64,000 bases of DNA from Prevotellaceae bacterium UBA4301. Lineage in GTDB: Bacteria; Bacteroidota; Bacteroidia; Bacteroidales; Bacteroidaceae. The notes beneath the pieces are model-generated. The model saw only the letters and a list, made by a program, of their open reading frames with translations. It did not search any database and was not told the DNA's origin. The stretch lies in assembly GCA_002395775.1 (NCBI GenBank), contig DGUV01000074.1, forward strand, positions 20,306-84,305, read 5' to 3'. Positions 25,022 to 33,596 of this stretch are shown in pieces. The translations under genes were made by a program, and so were the position numbers. Positions within the stretch are counted from its first letter, which is position 1. Each line of letters opens with the position of its first letter.

Positions 25022-26140
25022 ATGAATGTTTTATTAATTTCCCCCTATGGCAATCATCTTAATGGGGGAATAGCAAAATGGACAGAGCACATTATATCCT
25101 ATTATAATGTTATAGACGGGGATGTTAGTTTAGAATTATTGTACAATCCCAAATCAAAAGCAGGTTTTGCAACAGACTCCCATTTCCTTAGAATTTGCAA
25201 TGGAGTCCAAAACTACTATCCACTAACCAAAAAGTTTAGAAAAATTATTAAAAATGAAACTTTTGATGTTGTCCACGTATGTTCGAGTGCATCATTTGGT
25301 TTGCTGAAAGATTTATATATTGTAAAAAAAGCACATAAAAGTGGAGCTAAAACTATCGTCCATTGCCATTTTGGACGTATTCCAGAGATATTAAAATCTA
25401 CGAATTGGGAAAACAAATTGTTTATAAGGCTTCTACGAATCGTAGATAGAATTATAGTGATGGATCTTCGCTCGTTCTATGCACTTAAAAATTTTGGTTA
25501 TGAAAAAGTAAGGTATCTTCCAAATCCTCTTGCGGTTTCTGTTCAACAACTAATAGAAGAAAACAAAAACATAAAACGCGATCTGAAAAAAATAGTGTAT
25601 GCAGGACATGTCGTTTCTACAAAAGGAGTTTTTGAATTGGTAGAGGCATGTAAACAAATAAATGATATTGAATTAGAGATATTTGGACATATACCAAATG
25701 ATAGTATAAAGAAACAGCTTGAAGAACTATCTGGTAACTCATCCAATTCATGGCTCAATATCAAAGGGGCAAAAACTCTTGAGGAAGTTATCAAAGCGAT
25801 GATAAATTGCTCTGTATTTGTTCTCCCTTCATATTCAGAGGGTTTTCCCAATGTAATACTGGAGGCAATGGCTTGTAGTTGTCCTATCGTAGCAACACCT
25901 GTAGGTGCTATTCCAGAAATGCTTGATATTGATGGGAAAAGTCCATGTGGAATATGTGTACCAATAAAAAATGTAGAAGCATTACGTCAAGCCATTGTAT
26001 ATATGCTAGAACATACTTCCGAAGCCATAAAACTAGGCGAAAATGCTCGCAGCAGAGTGAATGATATGTACGCAATTCCAAAAGTATGGGAGCAACTTGT
26101 TGGAATATGGAAGGAAGTTGCTACCGAAATGCACCAATAA
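25022..26140 (+). CDS. Glycosyltransferase family 4
   Basis: A 372-residue GT4 enzyme from ATG 25022 (ATG 24992 would add ten residues). MNVLLISPYGNHLNGGIAKW is the typical N-terminal donor loop, and PSYSEGFPNVILEAMACSCP (about 270-289) the C-terminal EX7E motif. It is one of three GT4 enzymes in the operon. The GC content is low, like its neighbours. Confidence 0.92.
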   Translation: MNVLLISPYGNHLNGGIAKWTEHIISYYNVIDGDVSLELLYNPKSKAGFATDSHFLRICNGVQNYYPLTKKFRKIIKNETFDVVHVCSSASFGLLKDLYIVKKAHKSGAKTIVHCHFGRIPEILKSTNWENKLFIRLLRIVDRIIVMDLRSFYALKNFGYEKVRYLPNPLAVSVQQLIEENKNIKRDLKKIVYAGHVVSTKGVFELVEACKQINDIELEIFGHIPNDSIKKQLEELSGNSSNSWLNIKGAKTLEEVIKAMINCSVFVLPSYSEGFPNVILEAMACSCPIVATPVGAIPEMLDIDGKSPCGICVPIKNVEALRQAIVYMLEHTSEAIKLGENARSRVNDMYAIPKVWEQLVGIWKEVATEMHQ

Positions 26141-26172
26141 TAAAAACGAATTTACAATATAATTTATTATAA

Positions 26173-27381
26173 ATGAACATCATATTCACAACACTTTCAA
26201 ATATTAATAACATTGAATCAAGGGGAATATATGCCGACCTGTTGAGGAAGTTCAGGGACGAAGGGCATAAGGTGTGCATTGTATCTCCTTCAGAAAGGCG
26301 GAACGGGGAAAAGACACATGTAATTGAAGAAAACGGCGTTACGATACTGAAGGTGCGGACACTGAACATCCAGAAGACGAATGTGGTGGAGAAGGGCATT
26401 GGAACATTGATGATTGAAGGACAGTTCCAACGAGCTATTAAGAAACATTTGGGTGATGTGAAGTTTGATCTTATCCTCTATTCTACCCCACCCATAACAT
26501 TCACGAATGTAGTGCGTTACCTAAAAAAACAAAATCCACAGGCCATCAGTTACCTGCTGCTGAAAGACATTTTCCCACAGAATGCTGTGGATATGGGGAT
26601 GTTTTCGAAACGCTCACCATTCTGGTGGTATTTCCGCAAAAAGGAAATCGCCTTATATAACGTCTCGGACTACATAGGATGTATGTCTCCCGCAAATGTA
26701 AACTTTGTGCGTCGGCACAATCCCTATTACCCCGCTGAACGGGTGGAGGTGGCACCGAATTCAATAAGCCTTAACGATAACGATAACGTTAACGTTAACC
26801 ATAACATTCGGGAGAAGTATGGGTTACCGACGGATAAGCCTATATTCATCTATGGCGGTAATCTGGGGAAACCACAGGGGATTCCCTTCCTGATTAAATG
26901 TCTGGAGGCAAACAAGAACCGAAAGGATTGTCATTTCCTGATTGTGGGGAATGGAACGGAATACGACAAACTTCATACTTGGTATAAAAGTTTGAATGAG
27001 AAATGCAACATTACCCTTATGCAACGCTTGCCAAAGGAGGATTATGACCAATTGGTGAGATCGTGTGACGTGGGGTTGATTTTCCTCGACCATCGGTTTA
27101 CCATTCCGAACTATCCCAGTCGGCTGCTGTCGTATCTGGAATACAAGATGCCTGTGTTGTGTGCCACAGATCGGAACACTGACATTGGACGCATTGCCAA
27201 AACGAATGGTTACGGCTTATGGTGCGAGAGTATAAACGAACTGGACTTCACTGTTCTTGTCGATTGGTTCGTCTCCCATCCCGAAATCATAAAGGAGATG
27301 GGAGAACGGGGGTATGAATATCTCAAACAAAACTACTTAGTGGAGAATACATACAATATAATAATGCAACATTTCGAATAG
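26173..27381 (+). CDS. wbuB: Glycosyltransferase, WbuB-like (predicted FucNAc transferase)
   Basis: A 402-residue GT4 protein whose N-terminal TLSNINNIESRGIYADLL and mid-region LLLKDIFPQNAVDMGM fit WbuB, the transferase that goes with UDP-N-acetyl-L-fucosamine synthesis (FnlABC). In E. coli O26 the genes lie together as fnlA-fnlB-fnlC-wbuB-wbuC. Here about 24 kb of other genes separates WbuB from the FnlB homologue. Residues 201-211 (NDNDNVNVNH) come from an AACGATAACG/GTTAACGTTAAC repeat and look inserted between the two GT-B domains. Confidence 0.85.
   Translation: MNIIFTTLSNINNIESRGIYADLLRKFRDEGHKVCIVSPSERRNGEKTHVIEENGVTILKVRTLNIQKTNVVEKGIGTLMIEGQFQRAIKKHLGDVKFDLILYSTPPITFTNVVRYLKKQNPQAISYLLLKDIFPQNAVDMGMFSKRSPFWWYFRKKEIALYNVSDYIGCMSPANVNFVRRHNPYYPAERVEVAPNSISLNDNDNVNVNHNIREKYGLPTDKPIFIYGGNLGKPQGIPFLIKCLEANKNRKDCHFLIVGNGTEYDKLHTWYKSLNEKCNITLMQRLPKEDYDQLVRSCDVGLIFLDHRFTIPNYPSRLLSYLEYKMPVLCATDRNTDIGRIAKTNGYGLWCESINELDFTVLVDWFVSHPEIIKEMGERGYEYLKQNYLVENTYNIIMQHFE
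26770..26806 (+). repeat. AACG/GTTAAC repeat inside wbuB-like gene
   Basis: The units cttaacgataacgataacg and ttaacgttaaccataac are read in frame as an Asn/Asp/Val stretch. The DNA is of the same type as AT-rich repeats in the gaps (gttaacgtttaacgg at 33456 on). The placement in the interdomain linker may explain tolerance. Confidence 0.55.
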
Positions 27382-27385
27382 ATAT

Positions 27386-28024
27386 ATGTACAAACATTTC
27401 TTTAAAAGGTTTTTAGATTTCTGGATTGCGCTGATTGCACTCATCTGCATATCACCAATACTGCTCATTATTTCTATCTTACTCTTTATTGCAAATGGTA
27501 AAGGAAGCCCTTCCCTTGAGGGAGGGGTTTGGGGTAGGCTACTCTTCCTGCAAGAAAGACCTGGTAAGGATGCAAAGATTTTCAAAATCATCAAATTCAA
27601 AACGATGACGGACGAGCGAGACGCTGAGGGAAATCTGTTGCCCGATGCTGAACGCTTGACGAAAGTCGGAAAGTTTGTGCGCTCAACCAGCATTGACGAA
27701 CTACCACAACTCATTAATGTGCTGAAAGGTGACATGGCTTTGATTGGCCCTCGCCCATTGTTAGTGAAATATCTACCATTGTATTCGTCCGAACAGATGC
27801 GTCGACACGAGGTACGTCCTGGAATATCGGGCTGGGCACAATGTCATGGGCGCAATGCCCTTTCATGGACTGAGAAGTTGAAACTAGATGTGTGGTATGT
27901 GGACCATGTATCGTTGATGACGGACTTGAAAGTAATATGGATAACTATTATGAAGGTTCTCAAACGAGCTGACATCAACAAGACCGGTTCTGCCACGATG
28001 GAAGCATTTAATGGCTCTAATTAA
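27386..28024 (+). CDS. Initiating undecaprenyl-phosphate sugar phosphotransferase (PglC/WcaJ-type)
   Basis: A 212-residue monotopic phosphoglycosyltransferase. One N-terminal membrane helix (about 10-36), then KIIKFKTMTDERD (about 68-80), the catalytic Asp-Glu in STSIDELPQLINVL (about 106-119), and GDMALIGPRP (about 121-130) are all present. It would start the repeat unit by transferring sugar-1-phosphate to undecaprenyl phosphate. The family reads KGSPFFxQERPG after the helix. Here SLEGGVWGRLL is wedged between SP and FLQERPG, and its DNA is a family B repeat. Confidence 0.9.
   Translation: MYKHFFKRFLDFWIALIALICISPILLIISILLFIANGKGSPSLEGGVWGRLLFLQERPGKDAKIFKIIKFKTMTDERDAEGNLLPDAERLTKVGKFVRSTSIDELPQLINVLKGDMALIGPRPLLVKYLPLYSSEQMRRHEVRPGISGWAQCHGRNALSWTEKLKLDVWYVDHVSLMTDLKVIWITIMKVLKRADINKTGSATMEAFNGSN
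27508..27540 (+). repeat. GC-rich hairpin repeat (family B) inside the phosphoglycosyltransferase gene
   Basis: CCCTTCCCTTGAGGGAGGGG followed by TTTGGGGTAGGCT is the same motif as the non-coding copies at 34967 and 58855. It is read in frame, adding about 11 residues just after the membrane helix and before the catalytic domain. Confidence 0.75.
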
Positions 28025-28052
28025 CCTTAAAGATAACCACAACTAAAAAATT

Positions 28053-28694
28053 ATGAAAGATATTGCTATATATGGATTCGGAGGATTTGGGCGCGAGGTT
28101 GCATGTATCCTCCGAAAAATCAATGAAGTCACTCCCACATGGAATATTATAGGTTTTTTTGATGATGGAGTGGAAGTTGGAACTGAATGCCCATACGGGA
28201 AAATTCTTGGAAATATGGACACCCTAAATGCATGGGATAAGCCTCTGGCAATTGCAATTGCTATTGGCAATGTTAAGTATATAAAATCTGTTTCGGAGAG
28301 AATTGCTAATCCTAACATCTCATTCCCAAATATCATAGCTCACAACGTATTCTTTTTCGACGAGAACTCGGTGAAAATGGGAAAGGGGAACATCATTACT
28401 TTCTCTTGCCGACTAAGTTGCAACATACATTTGGGAGACTTCAATGTAATGAATGGAGGCATAACATTGGGACACGATGTTGTAATAGGCAGCTATAACG
28501 TGATGTTCCCTGAGACCCGGCTATCAGGAGCAGTACATGTTGGTGATGAGAATTTCTTTGGTGCACGAACGTTTGTTGCCCAAGGTCTAAAAGTTGGCAA
28601 CCAAACAAGAGTGGGTGCTGGCGCTATTGTTTTAAGAAATACAAAAGACGGATTACTATACATGGGCAATCCGGCAAAAAAGATTGAATTATAA
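28053..28694 (+). CDS. NeuD/PglD-like sugar O/N-acetyltransferase
   Basis: A 213-residue protein with an N-terminal Rossmann-like part (IYGFGGFGREVACIL, about 6-20, and FFDDG) and a C-terminal left-handed beta-helix with GHDVVIGSYNVMF and GAIVLRNTKDGLLYMGNPAK. This is the NeuD/PglD family that acetylates amino sugars such as UDP-4-amino sugars. The PLP aminotransferase at the end of the operon could provide the amino group, as in the PglD/PglE pair. Confidence 0.87.
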   Translation: MKDIAIYGFGGFGREVACILRKINEVTPTWNIIGFFDDGVEVGTECPYGKILGNMDTLNAWDKPLAIAIAIGNVKYIKSVSERIANPNISFPNIIAHNVFFFDENSVKMGKGNIITFSCRLSCNIHLGDFNVMNGGITLGHDVVIGSYNVMFPETRLSGAVHVGDENFFGARTFVAQGLKVGNQTRVGAGAIVLRNTKDGLLYMGNPAKKIEL

Positions 28695-28715
28695 ACATTT
28701 TTAAACTTAATTATT

Positions 28716-28943
28716 ATGGACACACAAAAATTTATTGATTTGTTTGCAGAAGCATTGGACATTGAGGCTTCTGACTTAACCGTTGAAACTGAATTCCGCA
28801 CTCTGCCCGAATGGGATTCGATGGCATATCTTTCTATCATTGCCATGCTGGATGAGGAATATGAAATCCAGATTGAAAATGCTGAGTTCAAGACGCTGAA
28901 AACATTAAATGACATCATCAACTACATAGAGGAGCATCAGTAA
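28716..28943 (+). CDS. Acyl carrier protein
   Basis: A 75-residue acidic protein with the phosphopantetheine attachment site in LPEWDSMAYL, serine 35. Its length and helical pattern are those of a stand-alone ACP. It overlaps the following ketoacyl synthase III gene by one base, so both are likely made together. It is separate from the housekeeping ACP expected near fabF. Most likely it carries a special acyl group used in the polysaccharide. Confidence 0.9.
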   Translation: MDTQKFIDLFAEALDIEASDLTVETEFRTLPEWDSMAYLSIIAMLDEEYEIQIENAEFKTLKTLNDIINYIEEHQ

Positions 28944-30019
28944 TGGCATATCTTGAGTTTAAAGGTGTCGGTATAACGGCTATGGCCGCAGCTGTACCCA
29001 AAAGAGTAATCAAGAATCGTGAATACACAGAGTTCTGGAGTGCTGAAGAAGCTAACGCAATCGTAGAAAAGACAGGCATTGAAGAACGTAGGTTTGCCGA
29101 CGAGGCTACATGCTCGTCGGACTTGTGTCTGGCAGCTGCAGAGCAGTTGTTTGCCGACAATGATATCAACAAGGAGGAAATAGAACTATTGGTGTTCATC
29201 TCTCAGACTCCTGACTATCGTATGCCTGCGACCTCTGTGACCTTGCAACACAGACTCGGTTTGCCCAACAACACCATTGCTTTTGACATCAACTTGGGTT
29301 GTTCAGCTTTCCTGTATGGAATGTCGGTAGTATTCAGCATGATGGAGAAGAGCAATCTGAAGAAAGCTCTCATACTGGATGGCGAGACACGTTCAAAAGT
29401 TTATTCTCCGAGAGACCGTCGCAGTGCTTTCCTCTTTGGTGATGGTGGAGTAGCCGCCTTGGTTGAACGGGATGAGAAGTTTGGAAAGAGTACATTCTCA
29501 CTAAACAGCGATGGTTCGCGTGCCAATCTTATTATGATTCCCGCTGGCGGTTACCGCCACATGAGTTCTGCTGAAACTGTGGTGGAGAAGGTTGTAGACG
29601 AATTCGGCAACATGCGTAGTGACGAACAGGGCTATATGATGGGAGGCGATGTGTTTAACTTCGTCATCCGTGAGATTCCTCGTGACATAAAGAAGACATT
29701 GGCTTTTGCTGAGAAAACGGCTGATGACTTCGACTATGTTGTGTTCCATCAAGCCAACAACTTCATCAACTCGTACATTGCTAAGAAAATGAAGTTGGAC
29801 ACTTCGAAGATACCTTCGACCATTGCCAAATATGGTAACACATCGTCTGTGTCTGTTCCCCTGACCATAGTCAGCGAGTTGAAAAACAAATTGGATGGAA
29901 AGAAAGATTTGTTGCTGAGCGCCTTTGGTGTAGGCATGACCTGGGCCACAGCAATCGTTCCTTTCTGTGATTGCAAAATCAGTAATGTAGTTGAAGTTGA
30001 AAATGGGGTGCGCATTTAA
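28943..30019 (+). CDS. Ketoacyl-ACP synthase III (FabH-like)
   Basis: A 358-residue thiolase-fold enzyme. The catalytic Cys is C120 in DINLGCSAFLYG, the His is in VVFHQANN, and the Asn is in KYGNTSSVSVPL: a full Cys-His-Asn triad. It would condense an acyl-CoA with malonyl-ACP or a related extender on the neighbouring ACP. Location inside a capsule operon points to a dedicated acyl substituent rather than membrane lipid. It overlaps the reductase gene by 17 bases. Confidence 0.9.
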   Translation: MAYLEFKGVGITAMAAAVPKRVIKNREYTEFWSAEEANAIVEKTGIEERRFADEATCSSDLCLAAAEQLFADNDINKEEIELLVFISQTPDYRMPATSVTLQHRLGLPNNTIAFDINLGCSAFLYGMSVVFSMMEKSNLKKALILDGETRSKVYSPRDRRSAFLFGDGGVAALVERDEKFGKSTFSLNSDGSRANLIMIPAGGYRHMSSAETVVEKVVDEFGNMRSDEQGYMMGGDVFNFVIREIPRDIKKTLAFAEKTADDFDYVVFHQANNFINSYIAKKMKLDTSKIPSTIAKYGNTSSVSVPLTIVSELKNKLDGKKDLLLSAFGVGMTWATAIVPFCDCKISNVVEVENGVRI

Positions 30020-30776
30020 TCCATTCTCCCTTGAAGGGAAGAATATCGTCATCTCTGGAGCAGCATCTGGTATCGCACGACAGTGCGCTATCAGTTGCTC
30101 CCAGATGGGCGCTCGATTGATTCTCCTCGATATGAATGAGGAAGGCCTGCAAGAAACACTCTCTATGGTGGAGCGACCTGATGAACATTTCATAGGTGTG
30201 CTTGACTTAACGGAGAAAGATAAGGTAAAAGAAATAGTAGCACTGGGAGTAGAGAAGGTGGGAAAGGTTAACGGCTTGCTGAATTGCGCAGGTATCTCCA
30301 CTACCCTGCCCCTAAACTCTGCGAAAGAGGATACACTGGACAAGTTCTTCAAAGTTAATGTATACACAGGCTATTATCTAACCCAAGAAATCTGCCGACG
30401 TGCCAATCTGTCCGAGGAAGGGGCCAGTATCGTATTCTTTTCATCTGTAGCAGGGAGCTATGGCGAAGCGGGCAAATCAATCTATGGAATGACGAAGGGA
30501 GCCCTGAAAGCTGTTGCAAAATCGCTTGCCGTAGAACTGGCCCGGAAGAATGTACGTGTTAATTCAATCTCACCAGGTGTCATTATTACACCCATTAACC
30601 AGAATCTGCCCCACATCGCCGACCCCGAGAAGAGGGCTGTGCTGGAAGCACAACATCTGTTAGGACTTGGACAGACGACAGACATTGCCAATGCATGCAT
30701 TTACCTATTGTCTGACGCTGCTCGTTGGGTAACAGGTATAAACCTTTTTGTTGATGGAGGATTTACGGCTAGGTAA
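30003..30776 (+). CDS. SDR family reductase (FabG-like)
   Basis: A 257-residue classical short-chain dehydrogenase. GAASGIA (about 19-25) binds the cofactor, NCAGIS (about 93-98) is the NNAG-type motif, and YGMTK (about 155-159) the catalytic Tyr-Lys with Ser in FFSSVAG. It ends with the usual NLFVDGGFTA. Together with ACP and KAS III it could produce a 3-hydroxyacyl-ACP. ATG 30003 is preferred to the TTG at 29991. Confidence 0.9.
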   Translation: MGCAFNPFSLEGKNIVISGAASGIARQCAISCSQMGARLILLDMNEEGLQETLSMVERPDEHFIGVLDLTEKDKVKEIVALGVEKVGKVNGLLNCAGISTTLPLNSAKEDTLDKFFKVNVYTGYYLTQEICRRANLSEEGASIVFFSSVAGSYGEAGKSIYGMTKGALKAVAKSLAVELARKNVRVNSISPGVIITPINQNLPHIADPEKRAVLEAQHLLGLGQTTDIANACIYLLSDAARWVTGINLFVDGGFTAR

Positions 30777-30790
30777 AAAGGGGAAATGCA

Positions 30791-31975
30791 ATGAATAAGA
30801 TAATTATCAATAAAGTATATCGCGACAATAATAAATTATGCTGCGATATAGAAGCGGGAGGAGTTACCAAAACCCTTTATGCTGAAGTTCAAGAAGAATT
30901 CGCACCCTATCTAACTGATGATCGTGCCGATGGATTCTTCGTTATATGTGTTTTTAAGTGTATCAAAGAGCATTGGGAACTTGAATCAAAGGTACCTGTT
31001 AGCACACGGCTTTACTATCAAGTGCAAAACTACATGATGAATGTATATTGCGAAGCATACAACATTGAACCATTCAATATCAAGGCCCCCACAATTGATT
31101 CAGAATTGAACTCCGAAGGTGGTGTTGGAACAGGTATCACATGTGGGGTAGATTCCTTATACACTATTGCCTGTCATTGCAATATTGGAGGTTCAGAATG
31201 TCTTCCTCAATATTCGCTGACCCATTTAGTATTAATGAATATTGGTTCCCATGATATTGGAGCAGAAGAAACCAATACACTATTTGCTAATAGAGTAAAA
31301 TTAGCACAAGATTTCTGCAATGAATTTGGATTTAAGTTCGTAAAGATTGATACAAATTTTAGGACCTTCCTTCCTTATGACTATACAGAATATCATGGTA
31401 TTGCTAATGGAAGCACCATACTACTGCTAGAAAAATTATTTAGGGTCTATTATTCATCGTCTTCATATAAAATAAGTGAATTCAAACTGAATAGATATGA
31501 TGTTTCACAGTTTGAGTTGTTTAATCTTGCAGTTCTTTCAACCAACAACACAACTTTCTACACAACAGGAGGGGATGTATCACGTTATAACAAAGTTAAA
31601 AAACTTGTTGAATGGACACCTTCGTACAACTACTTAAATGTATGCAACTCTTATTCACATAATTGTAGTGAAAGGGAGTGTGTAAAATGTTGTCGCACGA
31701 TTATCGAATTGGACGCTTTAAATGCCTTGGACAAATACAAGAGCGTTTTTGACATTGAAAAGTATGAGGCTCACAAAAATGAATATCTTGCTGAATTCTA
31801 TGCAAGGAAGGTGTTGCGTAACGACCATTATGCCATAGAAATGTGGGATGATCTAATGAAGAAGTACACAATCCCTTTCAATTATAAGGTCAAAGCACTT
31901 GTACATTTTGTACTTTCAAGATTAAGGATTTACAACTTTAAACAAATCAGAACCTTATTAAAACTCTCACACTAA
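30791..31975 (+). CDS. PP-loop (ATP pyrophosphatase)-like protein with Cys cluster
   Basis: A 394-residue protein. GITCGVDSLYTI (about 115-126) matches the SGGxDS pyrophosphate-binding loop of the N-type ATP pyrophosphatase (HUP) fold, with Cys in place of the first Gly or Ser. Further on, NCSERECVKCCRTI (about 295-308) has four cysteines that could bind zinc, as in QueC-like enzymes. Such enzymes adenylate a carbonyl group and allow amide or nitrile formation. Placed after an ACP/KAS/SDR set and before an aminotransferase, it may join an acyl or amino group to a sugar. The fold call is moderate; the reaction is inference. Confidence 0.6.
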   Translation: MNKIIINKVYRDNNKLCCDIEAGGVTKTLYAEVQEEFAPYLTDDRADGFFVICVFKCIKEHWELESKVPVSTRLYYQVQNYMMNVYCEAYNIEPFNIKAPTIDSELNSEGGVGTGITCGVDSLYTIACHCNIGGSECLPQYSLTHLVLMNIGSHDIGAEETNTLFANRVKLAQDFCNEFGFKFVKIDTNFRTFLPYDYTEYHGIANGSTILLLEKLFRVYYSSSSYKISEFKLNRYDVSQFELFNLAVLSTNNTTFYTTGGDVSRYNKVKKLVEWTPSYNYLNVCNSYSHNCSERECVKCCRTIIELDALNALDKYKSVFDIEKYEAHKNEYLAEFYARKVLRNDHYAIEMWDDLMKKYTIPFNYKVKALVHFVLSRLRIYNFKQIRTLLKLSH

Positions 31976-32010
31976 AGAATAAATTCGCTAAACTACTGCG
32001 AATAAAAGAA

Positions 32011-32034
32011 TAGCAGGCTCCAAAGCCTGCTATC
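32011..32034 (+). terminator. Hairpin between PP-loop gene and aminotransferase
   Basis: A perfect 10-bp stem, ATAGCAGGCT / AGCCTGCTAT, with a CCAA loop. The downstream run is not T-rich (CTGCTTAAC), so it may be an attenuator or processing hairpin rather than a full terminator. A smaller hairpin, TCCTTG / CAAGGA, follows near 32068-32086. Confidence 0.45.
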
Positions 32035-32116
32035 TGCTTAACAGTGGAGCAATCAATGCTTGGCGTCCTTGGGAGGACAAGGATCATAATAACGAATATA
32101 TAATATAAAAAAGAAT

Positions 32117-33460
32117 ATGGCGAATAGAATTTACCTGTGCCTGGCGCACATGAGTGAAACGGGTGAGGAACAAAAGTACATTAAGGAGGCATTTGACACG
32201 AACTGGGTGGTGCCTCTGGGACCGAACGTGAATGGTTTCGAGAAGGATCTCGAAGACTTTGTTAATGGTGTTGGAGAAAACCATGAACCGCTGACAAAGC
32301 ATGTTGTAGCATTGTCGAGTGGTACAGCGGCTGTGCATCTAGCTTTGCTGGCCTGTGGCGTGGGACCGGGTGATGAGGTGATTGTGCAGTCGTTTACGTT
32401 CTGTGCTTCAAGCCATCCCATTACGTATCTGGGGGCTACTCCCGTGTTTGTGGACTCGGAGAGGGAGACCTGGAACATGGACCCTGAACTGCTGGAGGTG
32501 GCTATCAAAGACCGTATCCAGAAGACGGGCAAGAAGCCTAAGGCCATCGTGCCGGTGGCGCTGTATGGTATGCCTTACTACATCGACCGCATTATGGAGA
32601 TTGCTGACCGATACGACATTCCTGTCATAGAGGATGCTGCCGAAGGCTTTGGCTCGAAGTTCAACGGGAAAGTGTTGGGGAGTTTCGGAGCGTATGGTGT
32701 ACTGTCGTTCAACGGAAACAAGATGATAACTACATCGGGAGGAGGTGCTCTGATTTGTCCTGACGAAGCGGCCAAGAACCGTATCATGTGGTATGCTACT
32801 CAGGCCAGAGAGGCTTATCCCTATTATCAGCATGAGGCTATCGGATATAACTACCGCATGTCGAACATCTGTGCGGGTATCGGGCGCGGACAGATGACGG
32901 TGGCTAATGACCACATCCGTCACCACCGACATATTGCAGAGATGTATAGGGAGGCCTTCAGCAAGGTGGAAGGCATCACGTTCCATGATGAACTTGAGGG
33001 CATGGAGAGCAACTTCTGGCTGTGCACCATCACACTTTCCCCTGAACTGAAGGTTGTGGACGAGGAACAGGCTTACCAGGAGGCCGTGAAGGGTGCCATT
33101 GGTGGTGCTGCTGGCGTGGTGCATGGGGGAGGCTCGGTGCACACGGACTGCGAGCCTAACCGCAATGTGGAGGCTATGCGCATGGCTTTGGACAAGAAGG
33201 GCATTGAGAGCCGTCCACTATGGAAACCTATGCACCGCCAACCGGTATATTGCGCTCCGCTAAATGAAAAATTAAAAATTAAAAATGAAGAATTGGATTG
33301 CGGGGTGACTTGTCAGACTTCGGCTTCGAGCATAGCTTACCTGAATGGGGTGAGTGAGTCTATCTTCAAATGTGGTCTGTGCCTGCCCAGTGGTCCCATG
33401 GTCACTGACGAACAGGTGCGCTTTATCATTGACTCGATCAAGGAGAGTGTAACAGGTTAA
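32117..33460 (+). CDS. DegT/DnrJ/EryC1/StrS aminotransferase (PglE/WcfR-like)
   Basis: A 447-residue PLP enzyme. The Schiff-base lysine is K202 in SFNGNKMITTSGGG, with IEDAAEGFGS (about 171-180) for cofactor binding and SSGTAAVHLALLACGVGPGD near the N-terminus. It would aminate a 4-keto nucleotide sugar, feeding the NeuD/PglD-like acetyltransferase. The repeat-like KLKIKNEELDCGV stretch (about 385-397) is out of family pattern. It is the last gene of the capsule operon and is followed by a strong hairpin. Confidence 0.9.
   Translation: MANRIYLCLAHMSETGEEQKYIKEAFDTNWVVPLGPNVNGFEKDLEDFVNGVGENHEPLTKHVVALSSGTAAVHLALLACGVGPGDEVIVQSFTFCASSHPITYLGATPVFVDSERETWNMDPELLEVAIKDRIQKTGKKPKAIVPVALYGMPYYIDRIMEIADRYDIPVIEDAAEGFGSKFNGKVLGSFGAYGVLSFNGNKMITTSGGGALICPDEAAKNRIMWYATQAREAYPYYQHEAIGYNYRMSNICAGIGRGQMTVANDHIRHHRHIAEMYREAFSKVEGITFHDELEGMESNFWLCTITLSPELKVVDEEQAYQEAVKGAIGGAAGVVHGGGSVHTDCEPNRNVEAMRMALDKKGIESRPLWKPMHRQPVYCAPLNEKLKIKNEELDCGVTCQTSASSIAYLNGVSESIFKCGLCLPSGPMVTDEQVRFIIDSIKESVTG
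33262..33295 (+). repeat. AT-rich AAAATTAAAAATT repeat inside the aminotransferase gene
   Basis: The DNA aatgaaaaattaaaaatta followed by aaaatgaagaattg is a typical Bacteroidales intergenic AT-rich motif, read here in frame as NEKLKIKNEEL. Confidence 0.6.
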
Positions 33461-33542
33461 CGTTTAACGGGGTAACAGGTTACGATTTAATTGGCCCTGC
33501 GAGCCTGGATAACGGGGAGATGCGAGAGAAGGCTCATTAAAT

Positions 33543-33580
33543 ATTCCGCCCCGCTGGTCATTGGACTGGCGGGGCGGAAT
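33543..33580. terminator. Bidirectional hairpin between convergent aminotransferase and amidase genes
   Basis: A 12-bp perfect GC-rich stem, ATTCCGCCCCGC / GCGGGGCGGAAT, lies between the + strand capsule operon and the minus-strand amidase. The T-tracts on either side are short, which is common for Bacteroidetes. Confidence 0.75.
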
Positions 33581-33596
33581 GCGTTTAAAGGGATGC

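Noticed and set aside
32380..33142. Minus-strand frames opposite the aminotransferase
   Set aside because: They run antisense to a clear PLP enzyme and lack domain features.
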